The notes: a model not told the origin generated them from the sequence alone. A DNA stretch of 22,413 bases from Alphaproteobacteria bacterium (GCA_014239005.1 JABAAA010000004.1:1-22413); one strand, 5' to 3'. Counted from the first letter of the stretch, positions 1 through 8,808 are shown. A program made the numbers and translations.

Positions 1-393
1 TCCGAAGGCGATATTAAGCACCACATTGGCGGTTTTGCGTCCTACACCGGGCAGGGCTTCCAAGCTGGCTCGGTCTTGCGGGACGATGCTGTTGTGCTGT
101 TCGACGAGCAGGCGGCTGGTGCTTATGATGTTGCGCGCTTTGGTTCGGAAGAGTCCGATCGAACGGATATGTTCGGTGAGTTTTTTTTCGCCGAGCTTGA
201 GCGTGTCTTCGGGGGTTGAGATGTCGGGGAAGAGGGTGGTGGTGGCTTTGTTGACGCTGCGATCGGTGGCTTGGGCAGAAAGGATGACGGCGACAAGCAA
301 GGTGTAGGGATTGTGCCAATGGAGCTCGCCGCGCGGGTGGGGGGTGGCGGCTTGAAGGCGCGTGTAGAATTGGGCGATGGTGTGAGGAGTCAT
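1..393 (-). CDS. nth: Endonuclease III (partial; C-terminal part beyond the left edge)
   Basis: This is a base-excision-repair DNA glycosylase/AP lyase that removes oxidised pyrimidines. The visible 131 residues follow the E. coli Nth N-terminus closely: SAQATDRSVNKAT at about 39-51, GLFRTKARNII at 80-90, and the helix-hairpin-helix LPGVGRKTANVVLN at 114-127. The lysine of GVGRK falls at residue 120, the same number as the catalytic lysine of E. coli Nth, which supports the ATG at 393 as the start. The catalytic aspartate and the C-terminal 4Fe-4S cysteines would lie outside the window and cannot be checked. No Shine-Dalgarno is visible before the start. It lies 81 bp downstream of the COQ9-family gene on the same strand and could be co-transcribed with it. 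An A8 run in the coding strand (181-188) encodes part of Glu-Lys-Lys. Confidence 0.95.
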   Translation of the reverse strand, partial: MTPHTIAQFYTRLQAATPHPRGELHWHNPYTLLVAVILSAQATDRSVNKATTTLFPDISTPEDTLKLGEKKLTEHIRSIGLFRTKARNIISTSRLLVEQHNSIVPQDRASLEALPGVGRKTANVVLNIAFG

Positions 394-474
394 GGATGAT
401 AGGAAAATCGTCAGGAAAGTCTTGAGTGAGATAGCGCTACAATTACGCTCGGCACGAGCTCTTTCCGTCTATCA
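394..474. other. Intergenic gap nth / COQ9-family gene
   Basis: These 81 bp separate two genes on the same strand. I see no convincing hairpin terminator, promoter or small ORF here. The nth reading frame stays open upstream of its ATG through most of the gap but contains no ATG or GTG. Confidence 0.6.
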
Positions 475-1233
475 TCAGGGTTTGGCATGCATCTTCCCCT
501 TCACAAAAGTCGCCCGCAACAATCCCGCTGCCATCCGCAGCTTCCTTAAAGAACCTCCACCGCTTATGCCACCTCCCACGCTGTCACCTTTGCCCCGACA
601 AAAAGATTTGCCAGAGAATTTTCCTATCTTTCTTCCCACGACCAACGCCTGCTCGATGCGCTTCGCCAAGAACGCCCAAGTTCTCGTACATCCATCGGAA
701 CGATCCCGCAACCAAAACAACAAAGTCGGCACATAAACAAACGCAAGGATCACACGCTTCGTGTAAAAGTTGTGATCGACCGAACGATCCCCCGCCGCGC
801 GCCAAATCATATCCAAAGTCTCGTAAAGACAGCGCGTCGTGTGAAACATATGCTGCGGTCGCATCACGATCGGAACAGCACGGCGAAAAGCAGGACGAGC
901 CGCGCTCCAAGGTTCAAGACGCATCCTCACACCTCGTGCGATCTTCTCTCGCACCGACAAACTCGACCACTCCTTTTCCCGCAGCACCCTTTGCAAGTCC
1001 TCCGCAAGCTGCTGCTCGCCCACATCGAAGGCAGCGCAGACATAGTCATAAGCGCGTGCCGAAGCAAAAATCAACTCCGCATCAGGGACAGAAACATCCG
1101 CCGCCGCACGACGCAAGGCAGCAACGTTCCACCCCAAGCGCGGCACATGTTGCAACATGGCACGCACCAACAAGGCTTTCTCATCGCGAAAAGAATCGCA
1201 AGTCTTGTCGCGCAAATAACCCATAGACGACAT
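475..1233 (-). CDS. COQ9-family ubiquinone biosynthesis protein
   Basis: COQ9 proteins have a TetR-like fold, bind lipid and help the Coq7 hydroxylation step of ubiquinone synthesis. That is family knowledge; bacterial members are less studied. The 252-residue product carries the COQ9 hallmark in its C-terminal half: an MIWRAAGDRSVDHNFYTKR-type block at about 142-160, a hydrophobic helix (VILAFVYVPTLLFWL), then TWAFLAKRIEQ at 185-195. The N-terminus (LLVRAMLQHVPRLGWNVAALRRAAAD) is the usual start of the family. A glycine-rich stretch (214-228) leads to a basic, amphipathic tail that could touch the membrane. The frame is open to an ATG at 1290, but that would overlap the start of the divergent gene at 1283. 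I prefer the ATG at 1233, with 1224 also possible. It would serve the quinone used by the complex I encoded nearby. Confidence 0.85.
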   Translation of the reverse strand: MSSMGYLRDKTCDSFRDEKALLVRAMLQHVPRLGWNVAALRRAAADVSVPDAELIFASARAYDYVCAAFDVGEQQLAEDLQRVLREKEWSSLSVREKIARGVRMRLEPWSAARPAFRRAVPIVMRPQHMFHTTRCLYETLDMIWRAAGDRSVDHNFYTKRVILAFVYVPTLLFWLRDRSDGCTRTWAFLAKRIEQALVVGRKIGKFSGKSFCRGKGDSVGGGISGGGSLRKLRMAAGLLRATFVKGKMHAKP

Positions 1234-1282
1234 TCTGGGCTTTCTCGCACGCTTGTCAATTCTCTTGTAAGATTCGAGCCTC
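1234..1282. promoter_or_regulatory. Divergent start region between COQ9-family and DUF482 genes
   Basis: These 49 bp lie between two outward-facing genes and should contain both promoters, unless the COQ9-family gene starts at 1290. A TTGACA-like hexamer on the minus strand (1259-1254) has no good -10 at the right distance. A TAAGAT on the plus strand (1268-1273) has no matching -35. The regulatory role is therefore inferred from gene layout only. Confidence 0.35.
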
Positions 1283-2524
1283 ATGTCCAAAAAAACGCAC
1301 GATCATCATAACCTCGTTAGCAGCATCGTCTGTTCGATCGACGACATCGCACAAAGCCAATGGGACCAACTGCCGAAAGGCAATTCTCCCTTTTGGCACT
1401 ACGACTTCGTCAAAGCACTCGAACGCTCGCACTCGACAGGCGCGCACTGCGGCTGGCAGATGCGATTCCTCGTGCTGAAAGAACAGACAGAGCAAGGACA
1501 GAATCACATCGTAGCAGCCCTCCCCCTGTGGCAGAAAAGCCACGGCATGGGCGAGTATGTTTTCGATCCCATGTTCGCCGAAAGCTGGCAGCACCACAAA
1601 AACGCTCCCTACTATCCAAAGCTCCTCTCCGCCATCCCCTTCACCCCCGTGCGCGTGCCGAAGCTGCTCGCCCACGAAACCACACAACAGCGCACCCTGT
1701 TGCGTCACGCGATCGCGCTCTGTCGCAAAGAAAGCATGTCGTCGCTGCATCTCAACTTCGTGCCGAACGAAGAGGCGCGTCTTGCAGAAGAACAAGGCTT
1801 CGTATCAAGGCTCAACCTTCAGTGCCACTGGCACGATCGCGGCTACACAGACTTCGATGATTTTTTGCACGCCATGCCACGCTCGCGTCGTAAGACGATC
1901 CGTAAAGAACGTGCCAGTCTTATAAAGCAGGGATTTCGTTTTCGTCGCCTCAGTGGCAGCGATCTCCGCGGCGAAGAAGCGAAGACCTTGTGGGAGACCT
2001 TCTATCGTCTCTATTGCGCAACCTACGCGCGCAAGTGGGGGTATCCTTATTTCACGCGCGAGTTTTTCGCCGAAAGCATCCGCCATAACGACGCCTTGAC
2101 AGACCACACGTTGCTGGTCGTAGGAGAACGGCAAGGCAAGGTGTATTCGGTCGCCTTGAGCTTTTTCGACGATCAGGCGCTCTACGGACGGCATTGGGGC
2201 GTTGCAGACTATGTTCCTTGTTTGCACTTCGAAACCTGCTACTACCAGTCGATCGATTTCGCGTTGGAACGCGGGCTCTCGCGCGTGGAAGCGGGAACGC
2301 AAGGCGTGGGTCACAAGGTTCCGCGCGGCTTCGAGCCAGAACTTTTGTCAAGCGTGCATTTTTTCTCCGATCCCGCCTTCGCTCGCGCTGCAGCCCTGTG
2401 GTGCGCGCAAGAACGAAAAGCCCTGCAAGCCTACAGCGCAGAACTGCGCCGCTACATGGCGAGGCGAGGCGAGCAACGAGACGTTGGGCAAGGATTCGAT
2501 AAAGAAGGGCTCAGCGTCTCTTGA
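1283..2524 (+). CDS. DUF482 / FemAB-like GNAT-family protein
   Basis: The 413-residue protein matches the DUF482 family (often labelled 'peptidoglycan biosynthesis/recognition' or GNAT N-acetyltransferase), common in alphaproteobacteria and of unproven function. The family blocks appear in order: SPFWHYDFVKALE (35-47), GEYVFD (90-95), YYPKL (110-114), PFTPV (119-123), a basic SRRKTIRKER (201-210), KWGYPY (251-256), LYGRHWG (300-306), HFETCYYQ (315-322) and EAGTQG (336-341). No signal peptide or membrane segment is seen, so it is probably cytosolic. By fold it may transfer an acyl or aminoacyl group, but the substrate is unknown. The length fits a complete protein. The start ATG has no clear Shine-Dalgarno. 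Its last 14 bp overlap, tail to tail, the end of the rnj gene. Confidence 0.88.
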   Translation: MSKKTHDHHNLVSSIVCSIDDIAQSQWDQLPKGNSPFWHYDFVKALERSHSTGAHCGWQMRFLVLKEQTEQGQNHIVAALPLWQKSHGMGEYVFDPMFAESWQHHKNAPYYPKLLSAIPFTPVRVPKLLAHETTQQRTLLRHAIALCRKESMSSLHLNFVPNEEARLAEEQGFVSRLNLQCHWHDRGYTDFDDFLHAMPRSRRKTIRKERASLIKQGFRFRRLSGSDLRGEEAKTLWETFYRLYCATYARKWGYPYFTREFFAESIRHNDALTDHTLLVVGERQGKVYSVALSFFDDQALYGRHWGVADYVPCLHFETCYYQSIDFALERGLSRVEAGTQGVGHKVPRGFEPELLSSVHFFSDPAFARAAALWCAQERKALQAYSAELRRYMARRGEQRDVGQGFDKEGLSVS

Positions 2525-4307
2525 CGAGCATCTTGACGAGCGGACGTCGTCCCGTCGCCTTGGCGATCTGCTTGGCAAAGGCGCGAGCGAGCGATCTGTC
2601 CTTTGAGGAAGCATCGCCGTCATCGGGGGCGTTCGTGACAGAAGGAGTGCGCTTGCCTCTTCGCTCCCAACGCTTTTCCGAGTGTCGTTCCGTGCGCGCC
2701 TCAACCGCCTCCAGCGCGTCGCGTAGCAGACTCCGTCCCTGTCGTTCGAGCAAGGCTTCGAGCTTGTGGTCGCCGAAGGCAAGGAAATGCACTTCCGAGA
2801 CCTCTGCGTTCTCTTCGTCAAGGGTCAGAATACAGGCGCACGCTCCGTTTTCCGAAAGCTTGCTGCGCTCCTTGATACCCCTGTCGCTTTGCGGCAACCA
2901 GCGCGGAAGGTCGTTGCTGCGCTCCAAGTACTGCTCCTCTGCAGGTAGAGGGGTAGCAAGGGGTTCGCACAAAACCCCTTTGGCACTGCGCGCAAAACGC
3001 AAGCCTTGCCCGTTGTATACGATACGTGTTTTGAGCCCGACCTTTTCCGCCCTGCGCGCGTTTTCTTGCAAATGGCGCGGCTCGCCGTGGATCGGCACGA
3101 ACCATTGCGGACGCAATCTGCGATAAACGCGTTCCGCCTCCTCCCCCGTCGCGTGTCCGGATACATGCAGCGCGGGCAGGGTGTGGTGGTCGATGATCTT
3201 GACCCCCTTTTTCGTCAACGCGTTCTTCACCTTGCCGACGGCGACCTCGTTGCCCGGAATCGTGCGGCTGGAAAACACGGCGACATCGCCGCGCGTTAGA
3301 AAGCCGTTGCCGTGCGCCAGGCGATGCATGAAGGATCCGATCTCGCCTTGCGAACCCGTCGCCAGCAGCACCGTTTGTTCGGCGGGTAGCCTTGCGTTCA
3401 GCGACTCCAGTGTTATGTCTTGACCCAGCTCTTGCAACAGGTTGCCATCGCGCGCGATTTCGGTCAGGCGGTGGAGCGCGCTGCCGGCGATGGAGACGCG
3501 TCGACCGCAGGCTTTTGCCGCGCGTGCAACCGAGATGATGCGCGCGATGTTCGAGGCAAAAAGGGTGACCACGATGCGTCGATAGGGTTTGCGAAACAGG
3601 TTTTCAAACGCGGGTTGTGTCGAGGCTTCGTCCCCTGAGGCGCCTTCGGAAAACATGTTGGTCGAATCGCCCATCATAGCGACAAAGGGCAGGTGTTGTT
3701 TCTTGCCGATGTTTTCCGCTGCGTCGAACAGGTTTTCGCTTCGCGGTGCGCCGATCACGGGGTTCGCGTCCAGCTTCCAGTCGCCGCTGTGCAAGACCAC
3801 GCCGCAAGAGGTTTCGATGCATAGGGCGCAAGAATCCGGCACGGAATGCGCGACAGGCAGCGCCGTGATGTGAAAAGGGGGGAGAGCGAATCGTTCTCCC
3901 GTTTCATAGGTGCGGAGCGCGAGCGGCGGACGCGCGCCTTCAAAGGCGTTAAAGAACTCTCCCATGCGGTGCCATTTTTTTTGCAACAGCCTCGCCGCGA
4001 AGGGAGGAGCGAAGACGGGACAAGTCAGCTGCTCGCCCCAAAGATAGGGGATGGCGCCCAAGTGATCCTCGTGCGCGTGCGTGATCACCAACGCACGAAT
4101 GTTGGCAGCGTTGCGGTAGAGAAATTCGGGGTTCGGCAAGATCGCATCGACCGTGCCTTGTAGATTGGCAGGCGGGAAGCCGATGCCGCAGTCGACGGCG
4201 ATCCACGCGCCGTCGTGTCCGTAGAGCGTGAGGTTCCGTCCGATCTCGTTGCAACCGCTTACAGGAACGAACAACACCTCCCCCTCGCGCGGCACAAGCT
4301 CGGTCAC
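2511..4307 (-). CDS. rnj: Ribonuclease J (metallo-beta-lactamase / beta-CASP)
   Basis: RNase J is a zinc-dependent 5'-exo/endoribonuclease of RNA maturation and decay. The 598-residue protein has the metal-binding HAHEDH at 77-82, His154, the HSGDWKLD block (173-180), MGDSTN (211-216), ATGSQGE (315-321), and the beta-CASP motifs SGHA (382-385) and PIHGE (404-408). A basic tail, rich in Lys and Arg, ends in LVKRR. I place the start at the GTG at 4307. It overlaps the coaX stop as GTGA, suggesting translational coupling, and gives a normal RNase J N-terminus (VLFVPVSGCNEIGRN). The frame is open to 4502, but that part is coaX coding sequence read in another frame. A start a few codons further in is also possible. 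It is the last gene of the nuo-birA-coaX-rnj block. Confidence 0.93.
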   Translation of the reverse strand: MTELVPREGEVLFVPVSGCNEIGRNLTLYGHDGAWIAVDCGIGFPPANLQGTVDAILPNPEFLYRNAANIRALVITHAHEDHLGAIPYLWGEQLTCPVFAPPFAARLLQKKWHRMGEFFNAFEGARPPLALRTYETGERFALPPFHITALPVAHSVPDSCALCIETSCGVVLHSGDWKLDANPVIGAPRSENLFDAAENIGKKQHLPFVAMMGDSTNMFSEGASGDEASTQPAFENLFRKPYRRIVVTLFASNIARIISVARAAKACGRRVSIAGSALHRLTEIARDGNLLQELGQDITLESLNARLPAEQTVLLATGSQGEIGSFMHRLAHGNGFLTRGDVAVFSSRTIPGNEVAVGKVKNALTKKGVKIIDHHTLPALHVSGHATGEEAERVYRRLRPQWFVPIHGEPRHLQENARRAEKVGLKTRIVYNGQGLRFARSAKGVLCEPLATPLPAEEQYLERSNDLPRWLPQSDRGIKERSKLSENGACACILTLDEENAEVSEVHFLAFGDHKLEALLERQGRSLLRDALEAVEARTERHSEKRWERRGKRTPSVTNAPDDGDASSKDRSLARAFAKQIAKATGRRPLVKMLVKRR

Positions 4308-5095
4308 CTCGAGGCAGCTCGATTGGACGGCAAGCGCATCAATCCTTCGATCGTCAAGTCGGCGTCGATGTGGCGTAGCAGGGGGCAATCGGCTTTCAGC
4401 AGGTTTGCAAAGCCTCCCGTCGCGACGGTCGTCACGACGTTGGGATCGTCCGAAAGCTTGCGCACAAGGCGCGTGCACATGCCCTCGACCAGCGCGATCC
4501 ATCCCCAGTAGAATCCCGCGCGCATCGCCGTGACCGTGTTCTTGCCGAAGGGCTCAGGGTGTGCGCAAAGGTCGATCGCAGGCAGGCGTGCCGTGCGCGA
4601 GACCAACGTGTCGCGCGAAATCTCGATGCCGGGGGCGATCGCGCCGCCGATGTAGCATGCTTGTGCGTCGAGCAGATCGAAGGTGGTCGCCGTGCCGAAG
4701 TCGACGACGAGGGCGGGCGCACCGTACTTTTCTTTGGCAGCAAAGGCGTTGACCAACCGATCGACCCCGATTTCGTCAGGCTTGTCGACATCGGTTGTCA
4801 GCGGGATGTCGTTCCCTTGCACGCATTCGCCATCGAGCGCGAACAACAGACGCGCCGTTTGCAAGAGCGGTGCGTTCAGCTTGGGCACCACGCTCGAAAA
4901 CACGACGCGTCCGATCACGCGCGGAGAAAGCTCGACGAGCGCGAACATGCTTTGCAGCCACGCTGCATACTCTTCGGCGGTGCGCTCGGTTTGCGACGAG
5001 AATCGCCATCGATGCTCGATGGTCTTCTTCGTCGCGTCGCAGACAGCGACGACGCCGTGCGTGTTGCCGACATCGACGGCAAGCAGTTTTTCCAT
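4304..5095 (-). CDS. coaX: Type III pantothenate kinase
   Basis: CoaX phosphorylates pantothenate with ATP, the first step of coenzyme A synthesis, in the cytosol. The 263-residue protein has the ASKHA-fold motifs of the type III enzymes: the N-terminal phosphate loop DVGNT (8-12), PDEIGVDRLVNAF (106-118) with the expected catalytic Asp112, VVDFGTATTFD (130-140), and GGAIAPGI (150-157). The length is normal for the family. The ATG start lies 3 bp after the birA stop, and its own stop overlaps the rnj start by 4 bp. The birA-coaX-rnj order is one I recall as common behind nuoN in alphaproteobacteria. No Shine-Dalgarno is visible; expression probably relies on coupling to birA. Confidence 0.95.
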   Translation of the reverse strand: MEKLLAVDVGNTHGVVAVCDATKKTIEHRWRFSSQTERTAEEYAAWLQSMFALVELSPRVIGRVVFSSVVPKLNAPLLQTARLLFALDGECVQGNDIPLTTDVDKPDEIGVDRLVNAFAAKEKYGAPALVVDFGTATTFDLLDAQACYIGGAIAPGIEISRDTLVSRTARLPAIDLCAHPEPFGKNTVTAMRAGFYWGWIALVEGMCTRLVRKLSDDPNVVTTVATGGFANLLKADCPLLRHIDADLTIEGLMRLPSNRAASR

Positions 5096-5098
5096 GGG

Positions 5099-5830
5099 TC
5101 AGAAACGAGGACGCATGGCAAGCACATCACCGCTGGCGTAAGCGCGTCGCACGCCGTTTTCGTCTTCCAGCAGAAGCTGTCCTTCCTTGTCGATGCCGCG
5201 GCAGATTCCTTCCACCTGTCGTTCTTCCGAAAGCGCAAGGCGCACTTTTTTGTTGCGTCCGTACAGCTGTTCTTCGATACGTCGATAGAAGACGGCAAAT
5301 CCTTCGATTTGAAAAGCCTGCCACAGCACATCGAACTCCGCCATGAAACGTTGCAAAATCCTTTCCGGCAGGATGTCGCCCGCTCCGCAGGCTGCCAGAC
5401 TTGTTGCAGGAAAATCGCTGTCGCCAGGGTGATGCAAGACATTCATGCCAACGCCGATGATCAAAAAGGGCTGCCCCTCGTAGTGCAACGCTTCGATCAG
5501 CAAGCCCGAAACCTTGCGCTCGTCGATCAACACGTCGTTCGGCCATTTGAACGAAAGCCTTAGCGGATCGACGATCGAACCCAAGACGCGCGAGAGAATG
5601 ACCGCGCTCAACAGCGAATAACCCGCCCACGCTGCTTCTTGCAAACGCGGGGTGACGATCAGCGAAAAGTACAGATTGCCGAGCGGAGAAAGCCATGTGT
5701 GGTCGCGTCGTCCGCGTCCTTGCGTCTGTTCGTCGGCAAGGATCGTGTCGGCGTGCGCGCCTTCGCCGCGCACGATGCGTCTTTTTGCTTCGGCGTTCGT
5801 CGAATCGACGGAGGAAAGGTGGACAAACAC
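5099..5830 (-). CDS. birA: Biotin--[acetyl-CoA-carboxylase] ligase (no DNA-binding domain)
   Basis: The enzyme activates biotin with ATP and attaches it to the biotin carrier domain of acetyl-CoA carboxylase and related enzymes. The 243-residue protein shows STN (10-12), the biotinyl-AMP loop GRGRR (38-42), KWPNDV (95-100), KVSGLLIE (106-113) and GVGMNV (126-131), then a small C-terminal SH3-like domain. There is no N-terminal helix-turn-helix domain, so this is a monofunctional ligase and not a repressor like E. coli BirA. The start is a GTG at 5830, the first usable start after the nuoN stop, which lies in the same frame 9 bp upstream. A GAAGAG just before it is a partial Shine-Dalgarno. 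Confidence 0.95.
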   Translation of the reverse strand: MFVHLSSVDSTNAEAKRRIVRGEGAHADTILADEQTQGRGRRDHTWLSPLGNLYFSLIVTPRLQEAAWAGYSLLSAVILSRVLGSIVDPLRLSFKWPNDVLIDERKVSGLLIEALHYEGQPFLIIGVGMNVLHHPGDSDFPATSLAACGAGDILPERILQRFMAEFDVLWQAFQIEGFAVFYRRIEEQLYGRNKKVRLALSEERQVEGICRGIDKEGQLLLEDENGVRRAYASGDVLAMRPRF

Positions 5831-5839
5831 AAGCTCTTC

Positions 5840-7333
5840 TCACGAGGCGAACAGAACGCGCACGGCTTGCTCGCTGTGTCGCAAGAGCGTCGAGGGTTGC
5901 AAGGTCAGCAACGCGACCGCGATCGCAGTAAGGTAGAGAACCCATCGGTTGCTGCGTCCCGTGAGCACGACCTGCTCTTGCGGTTCGTCGAAGTACATGA
6001 CCTTGACGATGCGGATGTAGTAGAAGGTGCTGACAACGCTGGCTGCCACGCCGCACAGAGCCAGCCATGTCAAGTCGCTACGCAGCGCTGCCAGCAACAC
6101 ATAGAACTTGGCGAAGAACCCCGCGAAGGGCGGCAGTCCTGCCATGGAGAACATCAGTGCCGAAAGGGCGAGCGCGGCTTTCGGATCGCTGTGCGACAAG
6201 CCGCTCAAGTCGGCAAGCCGCTCGCTCGGTTGCTCGGCGTTGCGCAAAGCTAGCAGCATGGCGAACAAACCGAGGCTCATGATTATGTAGATGCACAGGT
6301 AGAACAACGCGGCGCGCATGCCTTCGGGGGTTGCCGTTGCAAAGCCAATCAGCAGGATGCCGATGTGCGTGATCGCGCTGTAGGCGATGAAACGTTTGAT
6401 GTTGCTCTGCGGTAGGGTTGCGAGTGCGCCCAGCAGCATCGAGGCGAGCGCGAGCAGGGCGATAATGGGCTGCCATGCTTCTTTTAAAGGCATGAAGGCT
6501 TCGACGAGCAGGCGCATGAGCAAGGCGAGCGCGGCGACTTTGGAGGCGGTGGCGAGAAAGGCGACCGTCGAGCTGGGCGCACCTTCGTAGACATCGGGCG
6601 TCCACATATGGAAGGGGACGGCGGAGATCTTGAAGGCGATCGCACAAAGCGTCAGCACCATGCCGACTTGCAGCATCAGCGAGGATGCTCCATCAGCGTG
6701 TGCAGCGGCGAGAATCGCGTCGAAATAGATCGAGCCCACGCTGCCGTAGAGCAGCGAACAGCCGAAGAGCAGCAAGGCGGAGGAGAGCGCGCCCAGCATG
6801 AAGTATTTCAGTCCTGCCTCGCTGCTGCGCAGATTGTCGCGTTGCAACGCGGCGCAGATGTAGAGCGCGAGGCTTTGCAACTCCAAGCCGATGTAAAGCG
6901 CGAGCAGCGAGCGAGCCGAGACCATCAGGCACATGCCGAGCGTTGCCAGCAGTATGATGATCACATACTCGAAGCGGTACAGGCTCTTCGACACCGATGC
7001 GTCGGCGACGAACACCTGTCCAATCAAAAGCACGCAGGCGGTCGTCAGCAACACGATCACCTTGCAAAACAGCGCGAACGTGTCGAGACGAAAATGCCGA
7101 CCGATCAGGCTTGCCATCGCTGTCGTCTCACTCGCGTCGGAAAAGCGCTCGTTCTGCGCGCTCCACATCAGCAGCACGGCAAGCACGAGCAGCAATGCGA
7201 TGCTCAAATAGCAGACGAGGCGCGTCGCGTGTCGTTCCGTCAGCAGCAATCCGAGCAGCAACAGCAACAACGTGGCGCACGCCAAGACAATCTCCGCGCC
7301 TAACGAGAACCAAAGATTTGTCAGGACTTCCAT
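5840..7333 (-). CDS. nuoN: NADH-quinone oxidoreductase subunit N
   Basis: NuoN is one of the three antiporter-like proton-pumping subunits of the complex I membrane arm. The 497-residue protein is almost entirely hydrophobic helices. It has the conserved broken-helix region KISAVPFHMWTPDVYEGAP, with the key lysine at its start, followed by a SKVAAL segment. The ATG at 7333 overlaps the nuoM stop by one base (TGATG), which argues for translational coupling and fixes the start. The frame remains open upstream to 7570, but that part is a shadow of nuoM. The length (about 480-500) is normal. It ends 9 bp before birA. Confidence 0.96.
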   Translation of the reverse strand: MEVLTNLWFSLGAEIVLACATLLLLLLGLLLTERHATRLVCYLSIALLLVLAVLLMWSAQNERFSDASETTAMASLIGRHFRLDTFALFCKVIVLLTTACVLLIGQVFVADASVSKSLYRFEYVIIILLATLGMCLMVSARSLLALYIGLELQSLALYICAALQRDNLRSSEAGLKYFMLGALSSALLLFGCSLLYGSVGSIYFDAILAAAHADGASSLMLQVGMVLTLCAIAFKISAVPFHMWTPDVYEGAPSSTVAFLATASKVAALALLMRLLVEAFMPLKEAWQPIIALLALASMLLGALATLPQSNIKRFIAYSAITHIGILLIGFATATPEGMRAALFYLCIYIIMSLGLFAMLLALRNAEQPSERLADLSGLSHSDPKAALALSALMFSMAGLPPFAGFFAKFYVLLAALRSDLTWLALCGVAASVVSTFYYIRIVKVMYFDEPQEQVVLTGRSNRWVLYLTAIAVALLTLQPSTLLRHSEQAVRVLFAS

Positions 7334-8808
7334 CAGGGTGTCGCCGAGCCGATGATCGTCAGCAGTGGCAGGGTGACGACGCGTAAAACGGGCATCGGAT
7401 ACAAGCCGATCCAAAGCACCGGCAACACCAGCGACGCGAGGATGACATGCTCGCGCATATGCAAGTCGTAGAGATTTGCGGGCTTGGCGTCCTTCGCGCC
7501 GAAGAAGACGCGGCGATAGAGGTGGAGCATGTAGCCCGCGCCCAAAATCATGCCGAGCGCCAACGCCCATGCGGTTGCGGGCGAGGTTTTAAACACGCCG
7601 AGCAGTGTCAGAACTTCTCCGATGAAGCCGCTGGTGCCGGGCAGCCCGATCGAGGCGAGTGTAAAGACCAGCATCAGACGCGCGTAGGTGGGCATGGGTT
7701 GGACGACGGCACGAAACGCACCGATGTCGCGCGTCTTGGCGCGCTCGTAGAGGAAGCCGACGCACAGAAACAGCGCCGCCGAGACCAGCCCGTGACTGAT
7801 CATTTGTATGACCGCGCCGGAGAGCGCATGCGCGTTGTCGGCGAACAATCCTGCCGTCACGAAACCCATGTGCGCGACCGAAGAATAGGCGATCAGCTTT
7901 TTGATGTCCGTCTGCACAAGGGCGACCAGCGACGCGTAGACGACGGCGATTGCGGATAGCGCGAAGACCAGCGGCGCGTAGAACTGCGAGGCTTCGGGCA
8001 GAATCGGCAGGCAGAAGCGCAAAAAGCCGTAGCCCCCCATCTTTAGTAGCAAGCCGGCAAGCATGACGGAACCCGCCGTCGGCGCTTCGACATGCGCGTC
8101 CGGCAGCCATGTGTGAAAGGGCCACATCGGCGTCTTCACTGCGAACGAGGCGAAGAAGCCCAGCCATAGAATCTTTTGCAACGCGGGCGAGAACTCGGTG
8201 AGCATCAGCTCCGAAAGCGAGGTCGTTCCTCCGATCCAAGCCAACGAGAGAATCGACAGCAGCATCAGAAGCGAGCCCAGAAGCGTGTAGAGAAAGAACT
8301 TGAACGCAGCGTAGATCCGACGCTCCCCTCCCCAAACGCCGATGATGTAGAACATCGGCAACAGAACCCCTTCAAAAAACAAGTAGAACAGCACCGTGTC
8401 GGTTGCCAAGAACGCGCCCAACGATAGGCTTTCCAATACCAAAAACGCCGCCATGAAATCGCGCACTCGCTTTTCAATCGATCGCCAGCTCGCAAGAATG
8501 CACAACACCGTCAGAAAACTGGCAAGCAGCACGAAGAACAGAGAAACGCCGTCGACGCCTACGCGATAGCCAATGCTCGATTCGGGAATCCACAGACTCG
8601 ATTCGCTGAACTGAAAGCCCTCGACTTGGGGGTCGAAGGCATACCACAGCACGAGCGTCAGGACGAAGGTCGAGCAAGCAACCCAAAGTGCCGTCGCTTT
8701 GGCAGCCAGCGCGACATCCTTTTCAAGTCCGCGAATCAAGGTCAGCAGCAACGCACCCAGCAGCGGCAGGAAAATGATCGTCGACAGCAGAGGCCAGTCA
8801 TTCATCAT
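7333..8808 (-). CDS. nuoM: NADH-quinone oxidoreductase subunit M
   Basis: NuoM is an antiporter-like proton-translocating subunit of complex I. The roughly 491-residue protein has the key glutamate in FFEGVLLPMFYIIGVWGG and the conserved KTPMWPFHTWLPDAHVEAP with its pump lysine, followed by GSVMLAGLLLKMGGYG. The start lies inside a four-copy 14-bp tandem repeat. Candidate in-frame ATGs are at 8829, 8808 and 8805; only the last two give the family-typical (M)MNDWPLLSTIIFLPLLGALL. I use 8808. No Shine-Dalgarno is present. It is separated from nuoL by 62 bp, nearly all of it repeat. Its stop overlaps the nuoN start by one base. Confidence 0.95.
   Translation of the reverse strand: MMNDWPLLSTIIFLPLLGALLLTLIRGLEKDVALAAKATALWVACSTFVLTLVLWYAFDPQVEGFQFSESSLWIPESSIGYRVGVDGVSLFFVLLASFLTVLCILASWRSIEKRVRDFMAAFLVLESLSLGAFLATDTVLFYLFFEGVLLPMFYIIGVWGGERRIYAAFKFFLYTLLGSLLMLLSILSLAWIGGTTSLSELMLTEFSPALQKILWLGFFASFAVKTPMWPFHTWLPDAHVEAPTAGSVMLAGLLLKMGGYGFLRFCLPILPEASQFYAPLVFALSAIAVVYASLVALVQTDIKKLIAYSSVAHMGFVTAGLFADNAHALSGAVIQMISHGLVSAALFLCVGFLYERAKTRDIGAFRAVVQPMPTYARLMLVFTLASIGLPGTSGFIGEVLTLLGVFKTSPATAWALALGMILGAGYMLHLYRRVFFGAKDAKPANLYDLHMREHVILASLVLPVLWIGLYPMPVLRVVTLPLLTIIGSATP

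Noticed and set aside
1231..1259. TTGACA on the minus strand as a -35 for the COQ9-family gene
   Set aside because: No acceptable -10 lies 16-18 bp downstream; the hexamer at that position is AGAATG and overlaps the start codon.
1253..1273. TTGTCA (1253-1258) and TAAGAT (1268-1273) as a sigma-70 promoter for the DUF482 gene
   Set aside because: The spacing is only 9 bp, far short of 16-18.
1234..1290. Longer COQ9-family protein starting at 1290
   Set aside because: It would overlap the divergent DUF482 start, and the extra residues (MDMRLESYKRIDKRARKPR) do not resemble the family N-terminus.
4308..4502. Longer RNase J starting at 4502
   Set aside because: The extra 65 residues are coaX read in another frame, and the GTG at 4307 gives the normal family N-terminus.
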